DNA from: Meconema thalassinum
Lineage: Eukaryota > Arthropoda > Insecta > Orthoptera > Tettigoniidae
DNA: 64,000 bases
Reading direction: 5' to 3'
NCBI GenBank assembly: GCA_946902985.2
Contig: OX336392.1
Location: forward strand, 18,636,716-18,700,715
Under the pieces are notes generated by a model. That model searched no databases. It was given only the letters and a program-made list of their open reading frames with translations, and was not told the origin of the DNA. Both the position numbers and the translations under genes were made by a program. Positions 31,301 to 40,179 of this stretch are shown here, piece after piece (the first letter of the stretch is position 1; each line of letters opens with the position of its first letter).

Positions 31301-32589
31301 CTTGTTTTTTCTCGTCGTCACATTCGATGTGTTTTTGCATTCATACTTGTTATGTCACGTTTCTCGCTGACTTAAGTATTTTTCTGAGTAACCTCTTTGA
31401 TACTTATTGTGACTTAAGGTCATTGTTTATGGCTACTCGTTTGTTACCTATGGCGTTCTTGCTTTCTACTCGCATAGTTTCTTTATTTATTTGGTATATT
31501 CTTGTCCTGAATAGATGTACTTGTTTCTATACGCTTTGTTTAAACTTGTCAATTCTCCTTTCGCATCGTATCGTAATCTTTACTAGTGCTTTATTTCCCT
31601 CAGCTTCTAGTTATTTTGTGATGGAAGATGTCGTTAATTCTCGTTATTTAACTCCGCTTTCTAATGACCCTGATGACCTCCTTCCACTTACACCTGGTCG
31701 CTTACTTACACGCACTTCTCTCTCTGCCCATCTTCCCCTTCCTAATTCTTACAGGGATTTTAATCTACCTATTGTTAGGCGTAAACTTGAAGCCCTCCGT
31801 AATTCTTTTTGGAAGAGATGGAACTTGGAATATTTAACTTCCTTGCAACGGAGACAGAAGTGGTTTCTTTCCAGTCCCGACATTAAAGTGGGAGACTTGG
31901 TCTTAGTTAGGGAAGTTTTTCCCCCCTTAGTCTGGATCTTGGGTAGAGTGACCCAGTGTTACCCTGGAAGAGATGGGAGAGTCAGGGAGTTCAGAGCTTT
32001 GACTAGTAATGGTCCGATCACAAGACCTCTGTCTTTGATCTCTCCATTACCTTCAAATGTTTACTTGTTTTTCTTGTTCCCTGTTGGTGTTTGGCCCCCC
32101 CAGTATGGTGCATTCTTGGAATACACGGTACCTGAGATTATAATTTTCAATGCTTTTGCATGTTCTTTCCTTCCTCTTTGTCAAACACCAACAGTGATCT
32201 GTTTTCTCTTAGGGGTTCAGGTTGCTTATATTTTGTGTGAGTCTGTTCCAGATATATATTCTATGACCCACCTAGCGTCGTATAGCAACGAATCTCTGAA
32301 GCTCTTCAACTCTTCCTCGCGCAAGAGGAATTCCATATCCATTTGGCTACCAGATCCTGTTACCATCGCCAGCTATTATCTCCTTGAGCAAGAGGACTAC
32401 GTCCACTTCTTTACTCACCATGCTGCGCTAGTATCAACTATTATCAACTCTTTGAAGACCAGCTCAGCAAGAGATCATTTTTTCTTACAATGTTGGCAAT
32501 GTTTATATGTTCTCCTTTTGTCTCCTACCCCCCACTCTTTTCCCCTTCCTCGGTCCCTCCGTGCTCCGTTGAGCTGCTCTCACTACTAA
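28333..32589 (+). CDS. BEL/Pao gag-protease ORF with pol core replaced by an unknown hydrophobic region
   Basis: A single 1418-codon frame. Residues 1-340 are BEL/Pao gag (LPKISLPHFSGKEGEWYSFY, FYFLRTSLESEALALVESL). Residues about 352-420 hold Cys/His zinc knuckles (CTLCKKPHTLYSC, HCFNCLSPKH, CFHCKKPHH). The aspartic protease is at about 470-515 (LLDSASTHNFVSQ), followed by GPIDVLFSANVFW and FGWVITGEI near 580-615. Reverse transcriptase, RNase H and the integrase core should follow but are absent: no YVDD-type motif is seen. Instead, residues about 655-1095 are rich in Leu, Phe, Cys and Ser with many hydrophobic stretches. The integrase C-terminal region resumes near 1097 (MEDVVNSRYLTPLSNDPDDL, LPLTPGRLL, FWKRWNLEYLTSLQRR, IKVGDLVLV). 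The frame has no stop before the 3' LTR and ends 484 bp inside it. The product cannot reverse-transcribe by itself; a related complete element would have to help. Confidence 0.88.
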   Translation: MAPTEKDETLIARRSSYKGQLTRFRNFINKLNPAECDLDILTHRLKLYERSYDYYDQIQTEIESACPELQSDRDEVEPLYFEGIAKAHQLIRNISEPDTKVINPAQFAPASVHKNKPKPLLPKISLPHFSGKEGEWYSFYELYCSLIHENIEIPGIHKFYFLRTSLESEALALVESLPLSADNYHIAFNLLKERYGNLRLSVARHIRSLFSLPAVKPNDVTSLRDLLDSIQLNVRALYQLKQPVQTWDTILIHLATSRFDFSTLKAWEIELARKEEFSFEHLISFLNSRCQVLTALAFQCEKVETNHQSHIFEKNLAFSKGHQPPSVENKQTRSSFNHVREDIRPLNKSLKCTLCKKPHTLYSCKSFKELSVEDRRKFVLNSKHCFNCLSPKHSSSNCTSSNLCFHCKKPHHSLLHVHDKSRSSVPASSSSMQSSSEQTNASSCISNAEISHSAQTLLTTVQFEIQDKFGNWFRTRGLLDSASTHNFVSQSLIKKLGLLSSPTSISVTGIDNLKTQVLQSSKLKIRDVCQRNTNLNVNCLILTSIGKDTPSSCINTSGLKIPSHLRLADPQFNAQGPIDVLFSANVFWNCIRKQTRKLSSTMVARDTDFGWVITGEIQHPSVQTKAQCHFVTADINPISEKENAHVSDLNIFEKHLPKRCLIVNNCATSVSCLNGFSFFPHKMAIQVRLALCYFVYLLMSFFIAGNCLNSFSKTIFPLCKTMAISHHHFAVSHVSLLSLCRRMATAGSSPLPHNWKSLMKPLENLNSIASRITILMYKLLLNVPAFLPCSEELSFFLLKIVGFRDPLNYAELISYSVSYGFKLFVHVQVTIDCIPFNLNICFKLQLIQQMLFVYSELLVFQTCLYTRRSKVKSLFISCTLDTVQSKFLLSQLWLIANHCLASRYCKYRSRSPTSQNKLVPVKDSFSYLYALSRCTMCVKAVLAFVFHLLMLVFYNCFDPCFKTSLRISHALMYYTLLTYFAILMFIDEQTCFFSSSHSMCFCIHTCYVTFLADLSIFLSNLFDTYCDLRSLFMATRLLPMAFLLSTRIVSLFIWYILVLNRCTCFYTLCLNLSILLSHRIVIFTSALFPSASSYFVMEDVVNSRYLTPLSNDPDDLLPLTPGRLLTRTSLSAHLPLPNSYRDFNLPIVRRKLEALRNSFWKRWNLEYLTSLQRRQKWFLSSPDIKVGDLVLVREVFPPLVWILGRVTQCYPGRDGRVREFRALTSNGPITRPLSLISPLPSNVYLFFLFPVGVWPPQYGAFLEYTVPEIIIFNAFACSFLPLCQTPTVICFLLGVQVAYILCESVPDIYSMTHLASYSNESLKLFNSSSRKRNSISIWLPDPVTIASYYLLEQEDYVHFFTHHAALVSTIINSLKTSSARDHFFLQCWQCLYVLLLSPTPHSFPLPRSLRAPLSCSHY
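30290..31617 (+). other. Unknown in-frame insert replacing BEL/Pao pol core
   Basis: About 1.3 kb of T-rich sequence stays open in the gag frame for some 440 codons. The product has repeated hydrophobic runs (YFVYLLMSFFIAG, VLAFVFHLLMLVFY, ILLSHRIVIF) and many Cys. I recognise no RT, RNase H, integrase or envelope motif, and the part of the opposite strand I checked, near 31540-31630, is full of stops. Boundaries are estimated from where BEL/Pao similarity ends (after DLNIFEKHL) and resumes (MEDVVNSR). It may be captured cellular coding sequence, an accessory gene of this lineage, or noncoding DNA that is open by composition. Confidence 0.6.
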
Positions 32590-34522
32590 GTCGGCAGCTG
32601 ATTCGATCAGTCAGGGCTCAACTCAAGCCAGTCTCCTCAAACTAAGAGACACTTTCTTCACTCCACGCCATGTTGGAACTCTAGGCATCCGTCAAGGGGA
32701 TCTTCCCTATCAACATTTAACCAAGATAAGTACAGCTTCAAGTTTTAACCTCATCTTCATGATTTTAAAGATGACATGCTTTTAACGATATTTTATAGAC
32801 AGCGTGAGATTGATTATTTGGGGCAAAATCATTCTTCGAGGGATTTGCTATGTTGAGCTTTTGTCTGTCTAAGCCAAACTCAATAGAAAGTAGCTTTTCC
32901 TACGCTAACTAAATGAGAAATCTTCTCACCACGTGGGATATTATCTAATACCCGCTGTCTATAATTATAAAGCTAGTTCCTCCGTTGGATTTTCTCAACC
33001 CCATTTTCTGCTAAGGTCGTTCTGGAACCTTCGAGATCTTGTACTCTATCTGCGAGTCTTGCCGTCAAGTATTGTTCACGCACTTGTGAAAATGCTAGTT
33101 AAAATGAGGAATCTTCCTTAAATTACTGCAATAGCGAACTTTCTTCCCCCGTTGGAACATTCTATGGCGCATTTAATTGTAAATCACAACTTTTTCAAGA
33201 AATAGACTCTCACCTATATAGTGCAATCAGTTATTTCCATAATTGCAATAACTTTCTTTCTCATAAACTTCAGTGTTTCTATAGTGAACTTTGCATCCAT
33301 CTTCATAGACTACAGTGATAAATAGTGCTTGCTCTACGTTTCTACCGCGTCGCGATCGTCCGTTTACATTAAATACGGCCATGAACATTGATCCTATATC
33401 CCAATGATCTTTCCTCAACCTTCTACTAACCACCATTATTAATAAAATTGTAACTTTCTATAAGGCGTCACTCACGAAGTGCCCTTCCAACTTTGCTAGT
33501 TTAACATTAATTAAATTCTGCATAATTGCTTGTGTGATACAAGTTTTAAATCACATTGTTCCTTTCCTATAATCAGGGAAAACATTTCTTTAAACTCTTG
33601 AGCGAGTCATGTTCAGGTTTCACGAAATGGAAACTGTCCCATTTGGCTAGTGATTCCTGCTCAAACTTGTGCAGTCTAGAACTTTCATTTTCACTTTCTT
33701 CAGGTTTCACAGTAAGTGACCTGCCCTCTTTGTATAATTCTCATATATTAATTCTGTATAACTATAAGGAGTTGTAGGAACTTCTATCTTATTTTTCATG
33801 TTGTTATTATTGTTATTTTCAAAGTTGTCACTTTCTCTAGATCATTCTCTTAAGAATTTCTTAAGGTGCACTCTTTGTACTCCAATTCACGTTCAAGCTT
33901 TAATTATTTCATTGCTCATTTGTTTAAATCTTATAAAGATTTTAATACAAGGTTTAAAAACCTTAAAAATTGTCATTTGCCTGGAGCAATTTCTGAACGT
34001 TGTTGGAGGTCTGCGACCCCAAATTGTTAACTACATAGAACATATTTATTTGTTAAAGTTACGCTTCTTTGAATTGTTAAATAAATTAAATATTTGTTTT
34101 TGGATTCATCATTTCTCTGACACTACAGTTAGGCAGGATCCTGGCTTTCCTAGCCCTTCCTAGGTTTATGCCCTCGTTCATGCTTAATAAAGCTTTTACT
34201 ATCTGTCTGGCCAGACCATCACCCTTCCCTATAGTACTTTTATTCGTGCTTGGGAGGAAATACACTAAAGCCTCTCTCTGGCAAACTGCCCAAGTCTTAG
34301 CTGCGGTTCCGGTCAGCCTCGACCAAGCTCGTACCCACTTTAGGTATCCGAACAAGGATTTGCGGTGGCAACCACCTTTAAATGTATTGAAAGTCAAATT
34401 CATAACTTTTGTGGGGCTCTCCTCCTATTTTTCTATCCTTTTTCTCCAGTCCGAAACCCATTTCCTTTTCTTAATCATCTTCCCTTGGTGGGTGGGTTAT
34501 TCCCTAGCCTATAATCTACCCA
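32106..34522 (+). repeat. 3' LTR of the BEL/Pao retrotransposon
   Basis: Copy of 25651-28068 with a few substitutions and a one-base length difference near 32480. The sequence just before it (GTTTGGCCCCCCCAGTA) is not purine-rich, so a conventional polypurine tract is not evident. Confidence 0.93.
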
Positions 34523-34527
34523 CTCGG
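34523..34527. repeat. 5-bp target duplication of BEL/Pao, right copy
   Basis: ctcgg, as at 25646-25650. Confidence 0.85.
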
Positions 34528-35203
34528 CATATGAACTCATCATTAAAAATAAGAAGACACGTGTCTGAGGGTTTTTCGATGTGGTGTATATTATGAGGTG
34601 AAAGGGGTGAAAAGTGGGGGTAGAAGGATTCCTAACGGAGCGTGTATCTCTTAAACGAGATAGGCGAGGAGTTTGAAACTCAGCGGGAAAAAATCAGCAT
34701 AAAAAATAAGTAAATAGGTGTTAGACCGTTTTTTTTCATAAATCCAATTTAAGGGGCCCATGGGGAGGGGTGAAATTCTGGGGGGGGGGGGGGACAGGTA
34801 ATATGTCTGAGTGTAAAATTATACATGCCCTGTGTTGTAGACAATAATACATTACATATTTTTTGTCTCTTGCTATTTCATCATACGACGAATACTTAGG
34901 TAGTTATTAATGATTTTGTACTTTTTGGCCGGAATTTTCTAAGTCCCAGGAATGACATAAAAATTGATTCGAATGAAACTTCAAAAAATAGTTTTTTTTA
35001 ATACTTTTATTATATTTTTCACGTCTTTTAGGGTCCGAAACCAACATTATATTTTGATGTTTTTTTTCGTCCCATGCATTTTTGGTTTCAGGTGATAGAA
35101 TTATTTTCCACTAGGACTCATGCTTATCTATCTATATAACTAATGTTATAACGGGATTCCAAATGTTATTGCGGGCGAAGCCGCGGGTAACAGCTTGTAT
35201 AGA
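34528..35203 (-). mobile_element. Right part of the repeat interrupted by BEL/Pao, ending GCGGGTAACAGCTTGT
   Basis: No gene in this stretch. It ends (35160-35203) with GCGGGCGAAGCCGCGGGTAA then CAGCTTGT: a small GC hairpin followed by CAGCT-T, close to the hairpin plus CTAG|T arrangement at Helitron 3' ends. Similar ends are widespread in insect genomes. A G run occurs at about 34779-34792. The superfamily is uncertain. Confidence 0.4.
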
Positions 35204-35403
35204 CTATATATTTTTATCGCTCTATTTTGTATTACCATAAGTTCATGCAGGACTGTCTTTTTACAATGAGTCCAAATTACATTTAGATACTGCAAGTGAC
35301 TGTGTACGAGTGAGTAATATACTGTGATTAGAAGTTTTCTAGGGATTAAGTATCCCAATTTTCTCAACAGCCCAGATGCTGGAGCTATCTTCTCCGATGC
35401 CAC
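35204..35403 (-). pseudogene. LINE ORF2 fragment, second half of a split LINE
   Basis: Minus strand: SGLLRKLGYLIPRKLLITVY, YSLVHSHLQYLNVIW and LMVIQNRAIKI, the post-RT region of Jockey-like LINEs (usually LPR-x-x-L, YSL-x-S-H-x-x-Y, W, LQ-RAIR-I). The frame breaks at the repeat boundary near 35203 and the expected continuation is found at 25525-25215 on the same strand. Confidence 0.7.
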
Positions 35404-35486
35404 CTACAGGACAGGACAGCAGAGGCCACGAAAGCAATATGCAGGATAAACAACATTGCAGCAAAATTACTGAAGACAGCCATGAG

Positions 35487-35812
35487 CTGTACGCTTGTGG
35501 ACTACTGAAAATCCGCAAGTCCTTCACGAACGACAACATCATGCTCCGAGGATTATTACAGTGTGGGCCGCAATTTCCAGCCACGACTTAATGGACCTTC
35601 GTTCTTCGAAGAAACTGTGAACAGTGAGGGTTATTTGAGCACGCTCCGCAATAACTTGGTTCCACTGCTTCTTGCTACTGCGTTGCCCCTCAGCACGCAG
35701 TGGTTCATGCAAGATGGAGCAAAGCCACATACTGCAAACATTGTGTTGGATTTCTTGCACGAGCGTATCGACATGCGGGTTATCTAGTGCGACTCATACA
35801 TTATGTAGAGTT
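35487..35812 (+). pseudogene. Rearranged mariner-like transposase fragment
   Basis: Plus-strand copy of the middle of the family seen at 21885-23283: YACGLLKIRKSFTNDN, FFEETVNSEGYLSTLRNN and WFMQDGAKPHTANIVLDFL then HERIDMR. A stop (TAA at 35589) and a frame change interrupt it. After HERIDMR it continues with GGTTATCTAGTGCGACTCAT, which in the other element belongs to the opposite end and orientation, so this copy is rearranged. It has no terminal repeats. Confidence 0.75.
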
Positions 35813-35819
35813 TTAAGCC

Positions 35820-36338
35820 ATGAGGCTCTTTGACACGACGATATCTCCCATAGTTACTTACAGACTGGAACTAATATGGGAAAAACTGACCATCACAGAC
35901 TTAGAACGAATAGAAAAGGTGAAAGCAAGATTGATAAAATGTGGCCTAAGGGTTGGAAAATATGCGCGATCTCGTCTTGTCTATGAACTTGCCAAGGAAT
36001 CGTTTTACATGGAGGATCTCCGCTTAAGCCTGCCTTCTATTGAGGCTTCCGTCAAACTACTGGAGCGTAGGAGGAAGAAAAGAGCAGAGATAGGCATATA
36101 CTTCTACGGTTCATCAGCGATGATCGATCGCACCTGGACCAACACGAATCAGGAGCAAAGACATATCATCACGAGACTGGCCATACATGGTTTCCACCAC
36201 AAGATTTGTGAGAACAAACTTTTCCACTCGCCGAATGAAAGATGTGTGTGCGAATTATGCGGACGGAAGTGTACGCTGTATCACATCACAGTGTGCCGGA
36301 AGAGGACGAAATCTTTGTCTGATTATAGTGAAAACTAA
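35820..36338 (+). pseudogene. LINE ORF2 C-terminal fragment
   Basis: One open frame: RLFDTTISPIVTYRLELIWE, LERIEKVKARLIKCGLRVGK, YARSRLVYELAKESFYMEDL, then a Cys/His end CVCELCGRKCTLYHITVC. This is the region after RT in a non-LTR element. No RT or endonuclease motif is present. It begins directly after the mariner fragment. Confidence 0.75.
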
Positions 36339-36742
36339 TACCCATTCGGGTAAAAGATATTTCAGTGTTGCGTTTACTCATTTAGCTTGTAATTAATTCT
36401 CTTTCGAGCGCTCCTTAATAAATTTAAATTATTCTAAGAAGAGCAATGCAATGGTTGTGAAGAAGAGGAAAAGCTTGATGGTCTGCTGTAACGGCCAGTG
36501 CAAACAAGAAATTTCCACTGTTTAATTTAACTCATGAGCACTTGGGAATATATGAAAACATGTCCAGTTAAGTTATTTAGAAAATTGGCCAACAGGATGA
36601 ACATTACCATTTAAATGAACTGCATGATTATTATTTTTGTCGATAAAGTACATGGTCAAACTGCTATTTTTTAAACCTGTTTTTCAGAACTCAGTATTTA
36701 AAACGGTAAATTTGCAAGAATGAGTGTGCACTGGCTTCAGGG
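36339..36742. other. Unassigned A/T-rich sequence before the palindrome
   Basis: No gene seen. It is the left flank of the palindromic element and was originally contiguous with the start of the minisatellite at 47853. Confidence 0.4.
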
Positions 36743-36748
36743 CGAATA
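36743..36748. repeat. 6-bp target duplication of the palindromic element, left copy
   Basis: cgaata directly outside the left terminus AGTAGTGTATTTG; the same six bases follow the right terminus at 47847-47852. Confidence 0.8.
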
Positions 36749-37099
36749 AGTAGTGTATTTGTGGGGGTTCAGATGCCTCCACCTCCACATCCTCCACACA
36801 AGATGGCGGCAGCCCGATAACTCCCGAACCCGTGGTCGGATTTTGACGAATGAGGTGTCATTGAACTCGGGCTGATACCCCCTTTCCAATGGACACCATA
36901 TTTCAACCCCAAAAATAAAACCTACCCTACTAGAGGGTGAAAATTGTAATTTTTTAGAGAATCTCTGTTTCTAATTGCAACATGTGAGAGTTTGAATGCC
37001 GATATGGAATGAAATGTTGTTCCACATAAAGTGCATATGTTCGGTGGAAAGCCACTATGAATTAGCATGCCCACTCATGGCTTTGGTAAGAGGGTGGGG

Positions 37100-37345
37100 G
37101 AGTGGATCCCTATGGATGGGTTATTGTTGACGAGTCATTGTTGGCGGGGTCATTGTTGTCGAGTCCTTGTGGACGAGTCCTTGTGGACAAGTCCTTGTGG
37201 ACAGGTCATTGTTGACAGGTCATTGTGGACGAGTCTGTGTGGACGAGCCCTTGTGGACAAGTCCTTGTGGACGAGTCCTTGTCCCTTTGGACTGATCCCT
37301 TTGGACGGGTCCCTTTGGCCTGGTTCCTACGGACTAAACCATGAA
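37100..37345 (+). repeat. Short-unit array of GTCC-N4-GGAC mini-hairpins (left arm, outer)
   Basis: Units of 13-15 bp such as GTCCTTGTGGACGA, GTCATTGTTGACGA and GTCCCTTTGGACTG. Each unit is itself a tiny inverted repeat (GTCC with GGAC, or GTCA with TGAC). The frame 37067-37354 is open through it but is low-complexity. Mirrored at 47250-47495. Confidence 0.8.
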
Positions 37346-37984
37346 TTTATTTAAATTATGTCAAAGGGCCTAACTACATTTGTGTGTGTTGAATTGACGT
37401 TGTTCACCACTACTATAATGGAATAACGATATGAAAGGAAAGTGACGAAATACATGTGAACACGTGTGAAATGACCTTATTACCGTCCTCCTTGTGAAAC
37501 AAGTCACATCCTGTTTTGCTTCATACGTGAGAAAATGTGAGTTCGAACCCGTGGTCGGATTTTGACGAATGAGGTGTCATTGAACTCGGGCTGATACCCC
37601 CTTTCCAATGAACAACATATTTCCACCCCCAAAATAAAACCTACCCCTACTAGGGGGTGAAATTGTATTTTTTTTAGAGAATCTCTCTTTCCAATTGCAA
37701 CATGTGAGAGTTTGAATGCCGATATGGAATAAAACGTTGTTCCACACAAGAGATATGTGTTTGGTGGATAGCCACTATGAATTAACATGCTTGTTTTTGT
37801 TTTTTGTTTTTTACGCATGCCCACTCATAGCTTTTGTAAGAGGGCAGTCTTTTTAAAAGATGGCGGCTGTAGTGTAACCTAACCTAACCCAACCCACGAG
37901 TGGTGATCAAAAAGTATTTTAAGTAACGCTTGTCGATTGGCAAACCAATAATCAAAGAGGGATATGTCAGGCCTTGAGGTGATA

Positions 37985-38350
37985 GCCCCTTTTGATTGAT
38001 CCCTGTTGATTTATCTCTGTTGATTTGTCCCTTTGGACTGGTGTCTGTTGACTAGCCCCTTTTGGACGGGCCCTTTTTGACAGGGGGTCATTTTTGATGG
38101 ATCCTTTTTGACATGTGCTTTTCGACGGGTCCCTGTTGACGAGTCATTGCTGACGGGTCCTTGTTGATGAGTCCCTGTGGACGGGTCATTGTTGACGGGT
38201 CCCTATTGACAGGTCATTGTTGACAGGTCATTGATGACAGGTCATTGTTGACGGGTCATTGTTGATGGGTCCTTGCTGACAAGTCCCTGTTGATGGGTCC
38301 CTGTGGAAGGGTCCCTTTAGACCGGCCCCTTTGGACTGATCCCTATGGAC
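37985..38350 (+). repeat. Short-unit array of mini-hairpins (left arm, inner)
   Basis: Second array of the same kind of unit, with more variants (GTCCCTGTTGACGA, GGTCATTGTTGACG, TTTTTGACGG). Mirrored at 46245-46610. Confidence 0.8.
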
Positions 38351-38727
38351 CGGCCCATGAAATTTATCCAAATTATGTCAAAGGGCCTAACTACATTTGT
38401 GTGTAAAGCAGTGTGTTGAACTGACGTTGTTCACCAGTCCTTACTACTACAATTGGATAACGATATGAAAGGAATTGATTAACTAGACATGAGTTAACTA
38501 CCAACGAAACACTTTGGCGACTCTGCTTGTTATTGACCAATGAGTAGGGTTTTAGAAAAACTGTTTGTTATTTTGGGTTATATACAAAAAATGCTTAGAC
38601 CTTTTGAGTGACTATGTTTGCTAAACAAGACATTATACCAGACACGATTAGGATTCTTATGTAGCTCAGACAAGGAAAGAATTTCTACAGAATCTGTTGA
38701 CATTGAATATAGATTTAGGTATTAGGA

Positions 38728-39150
38728 AGTCATTTTGAAGGCCTTTGTCTGGAGCGTGGCACTCTATGAAAGTAAAACTTAGACAATTGGTGCAGCAGAA
38801 AAGTGGAGAATTGAAGTGTTTGAAATGTGGTGTTACAGGAGAATGATGAAGATTAGATGGGTAAATAGGGTTACTAACAAAGAGGTATTAAGACGAGTGG
38901 GGGAGAAGAGATGTATCTGGCGACTGTTAATGAAGTAAAGAGATAGGTTGGTAGAACACGTACTAAGACACCCAAGAATAGCAAACTTAGTTAAGGAAGA
39001 AAGGTTCGAGGACGAGAACTGTAGGGGTAGACCAAGTTTAGAATATGTTAAACAGATAGCCTTGAATGTAGGGTGTGGTAGCTATATAGAGATGAAACGA
39101 TTAGGTCGGGACAGATAGGCGCTGAGATCTGCATCAAACCAGTCAAAGGA
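38728..39150 (+). pseudogene. Decayed LINE fragment in the left arm
   Basis: Translation with stops: AFVWSVALYES, EKWRIEVFEMWCYRRMMKI, RVTNKEVLRRVGEKRC, DRLVEHVLRHPRI and CRGRPSLEYVKQIALN. Same kind of sequence as 2105-2570 but from another copy. It was inserted and decayed before the arms became identical, since the same stops occur in the right arm. Confidence 0.75.
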
Positions 39151-39451
39151 CTAAAGACTCAAACAACAACATGTAAGTTCACTAAAATAATGTTGTGTAA
39201 CGGTATATGTTAGTCAACGAACAGTAATGCATTACTGAAACCCATGACACGATACCTAAGAGCTTTTCTAAAATGATTTTAAAATGCCTTTAACCCTATA
39301 TTGAACACCCAGTTCACAAGACTCATAACTGCAATGTTATGGTAAAACAAAACAAAATCTATATTTCAAAACAAGCAAGTGGTTTAGTCAATGTATACTG
39401 GAAAAAGTTTTGTAAACACTCAAGTCCTCAAGACTAATTAAATTAGTAACT

Positions 39452-39537
39452 GTCAGGTTGACCGAGTGGTTAAGGTGTTTGACTTAAGATCAAATTTTCT
39501 GTATAAGGAAGCAAGGGTTCGAATCCCTTACCTGACA
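39452..39537 (+). tRNA. tRNA-Leu(UAA), left-arm copy
   Basis: 86 nt fold as a complete class II tRNA: 7-bp acceptor stem GTCAGGT/ACCTGAC without mismatch, D arm ACC/GGT around GAGTGGTTAA, anticodon stem TTTGA/TCAAA with loop CTTAAGA (anticodon TAA at 39485-39487), a long variable arm with a TTTC/GGAA helix, and T arm AAGGG-TTCGAAT-CCCTT. The discriminator is A, as expected for tRNA-Leu. Box B (GGTTCGAATCC) is perfect. No run of four T's follows within about 100 bp, which would weaken RNA polymerase III termination. It is convergent with the acidic/FLYWCH transcription unit. Confidence 0.93.
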
Positions 39538-39730
39538 TAACTATTGCCTTGACATGGCTTGGCCACACTGCATTATTATGACACTCGGTACACAAACCAT
39601 AGATATAGTGTATTGTTTAAGGCCACTCTCTTTCTGAACATAGTCAGAGACTGTTGATGGTTAACAATTGTATTAATAGTGGGACATGGGGATAGTAATT
39701 AAGAAAAACAGACAATACCCATACAATATT

Positions 39731-39736
39731 TTTATT
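39731..39736 (-). terminator. Polyadenylation signal for the acidic/FLYWCH unit (left arm)
   Basis: AATAAA on the minus strand about 70 bp after the stop of the acidic ORF. The same signal is at 44859-44864 in the right arm. Confidence 0.55.
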
Positions 39737-39804
39737 AAATTCATTTTATAATAGTTACACACTGAATTCAAGTCTATCTCTTTACCATTGTTCTATATAG
39801 ATTT

Positions 39805-40179
39805 TTAAACACAACGCTTGTTGTAGATCCTTTTACAACTTTCTCCAGGTACTCTTGCTCTTAAAAACTGGGGAAGCCGCAATGATTTTATAAACATAAA
39901 ACCCTCATCCTCTTCTTTTTCATAATTATCATCATCATCATCATCATTATGAATATTATCATCAAAATTATTATAGTCATTGTCACCATCATTATCATCA
40001 TCATCATCATCATTCTCAACATCACTAGAACTATCCAATTCCTCTTGTTTGTTTTCCACAGGGACCTCTTGTAGAGTCTGCGTTGCTTTTGATAGTGTTA
40101 AGGGTTTTTTGAACGATGGTATTTGTCCTAACATGTCTTTTTGAGGTGATGATGAACAATGCACTATCTTGAGCAGCAA
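39805..40179 (-). CDS. Acidic protein ORF overlapping the FLYWCH ORF (left arm)
   Basis: 124 codons. The first 30 residues (SSSPQKDMLGQIPSFKKPL) resemble the segment that follows the FLYWCH domain in larger FLYWCH proteins. The middle is strongly acidic (runs of 4-6 Asp with Glu and Asn, encoded by GAT repeats), and the C-terminus LRLPQFLRARVPGESCKRIY is basic. It overlaps 40031-40480 by about 150 bp in another frame. The likely arrangement is one protein broken by a frameshift, or joined by splicing or ribosomal shift. Both frames are open in both arms. Confidence 0.55.
   Translation of the reverse strand: MLLKIVHCSSSPQKDMLGQIPSFKKPLTLSKATQTLQEVPVENKQEELDSSSDVENDDDDDDNDGDNDYNNFDDNIHNDDDDDDNYEKEEDEGFMFIKSLRLPQFLRARVPGESCKRIYNKRCV

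Noticed and set aside
30290..31617. Envelope-like gene in the BEL/Pao element
   Set aside because: It is in frame inside pol, not a separate downstream ORF, and no signal peptide, cleavage site or fusion-type arrangement could be recognised.
37874..37897. CCTAACCTAACC stretch resembling insect telomere repeat (TTAGG), also mirrored in the right arm
   Set aside because: Only two exact units, followed by degenerate bases, inside the palindromic arm. No telomeric array is present.
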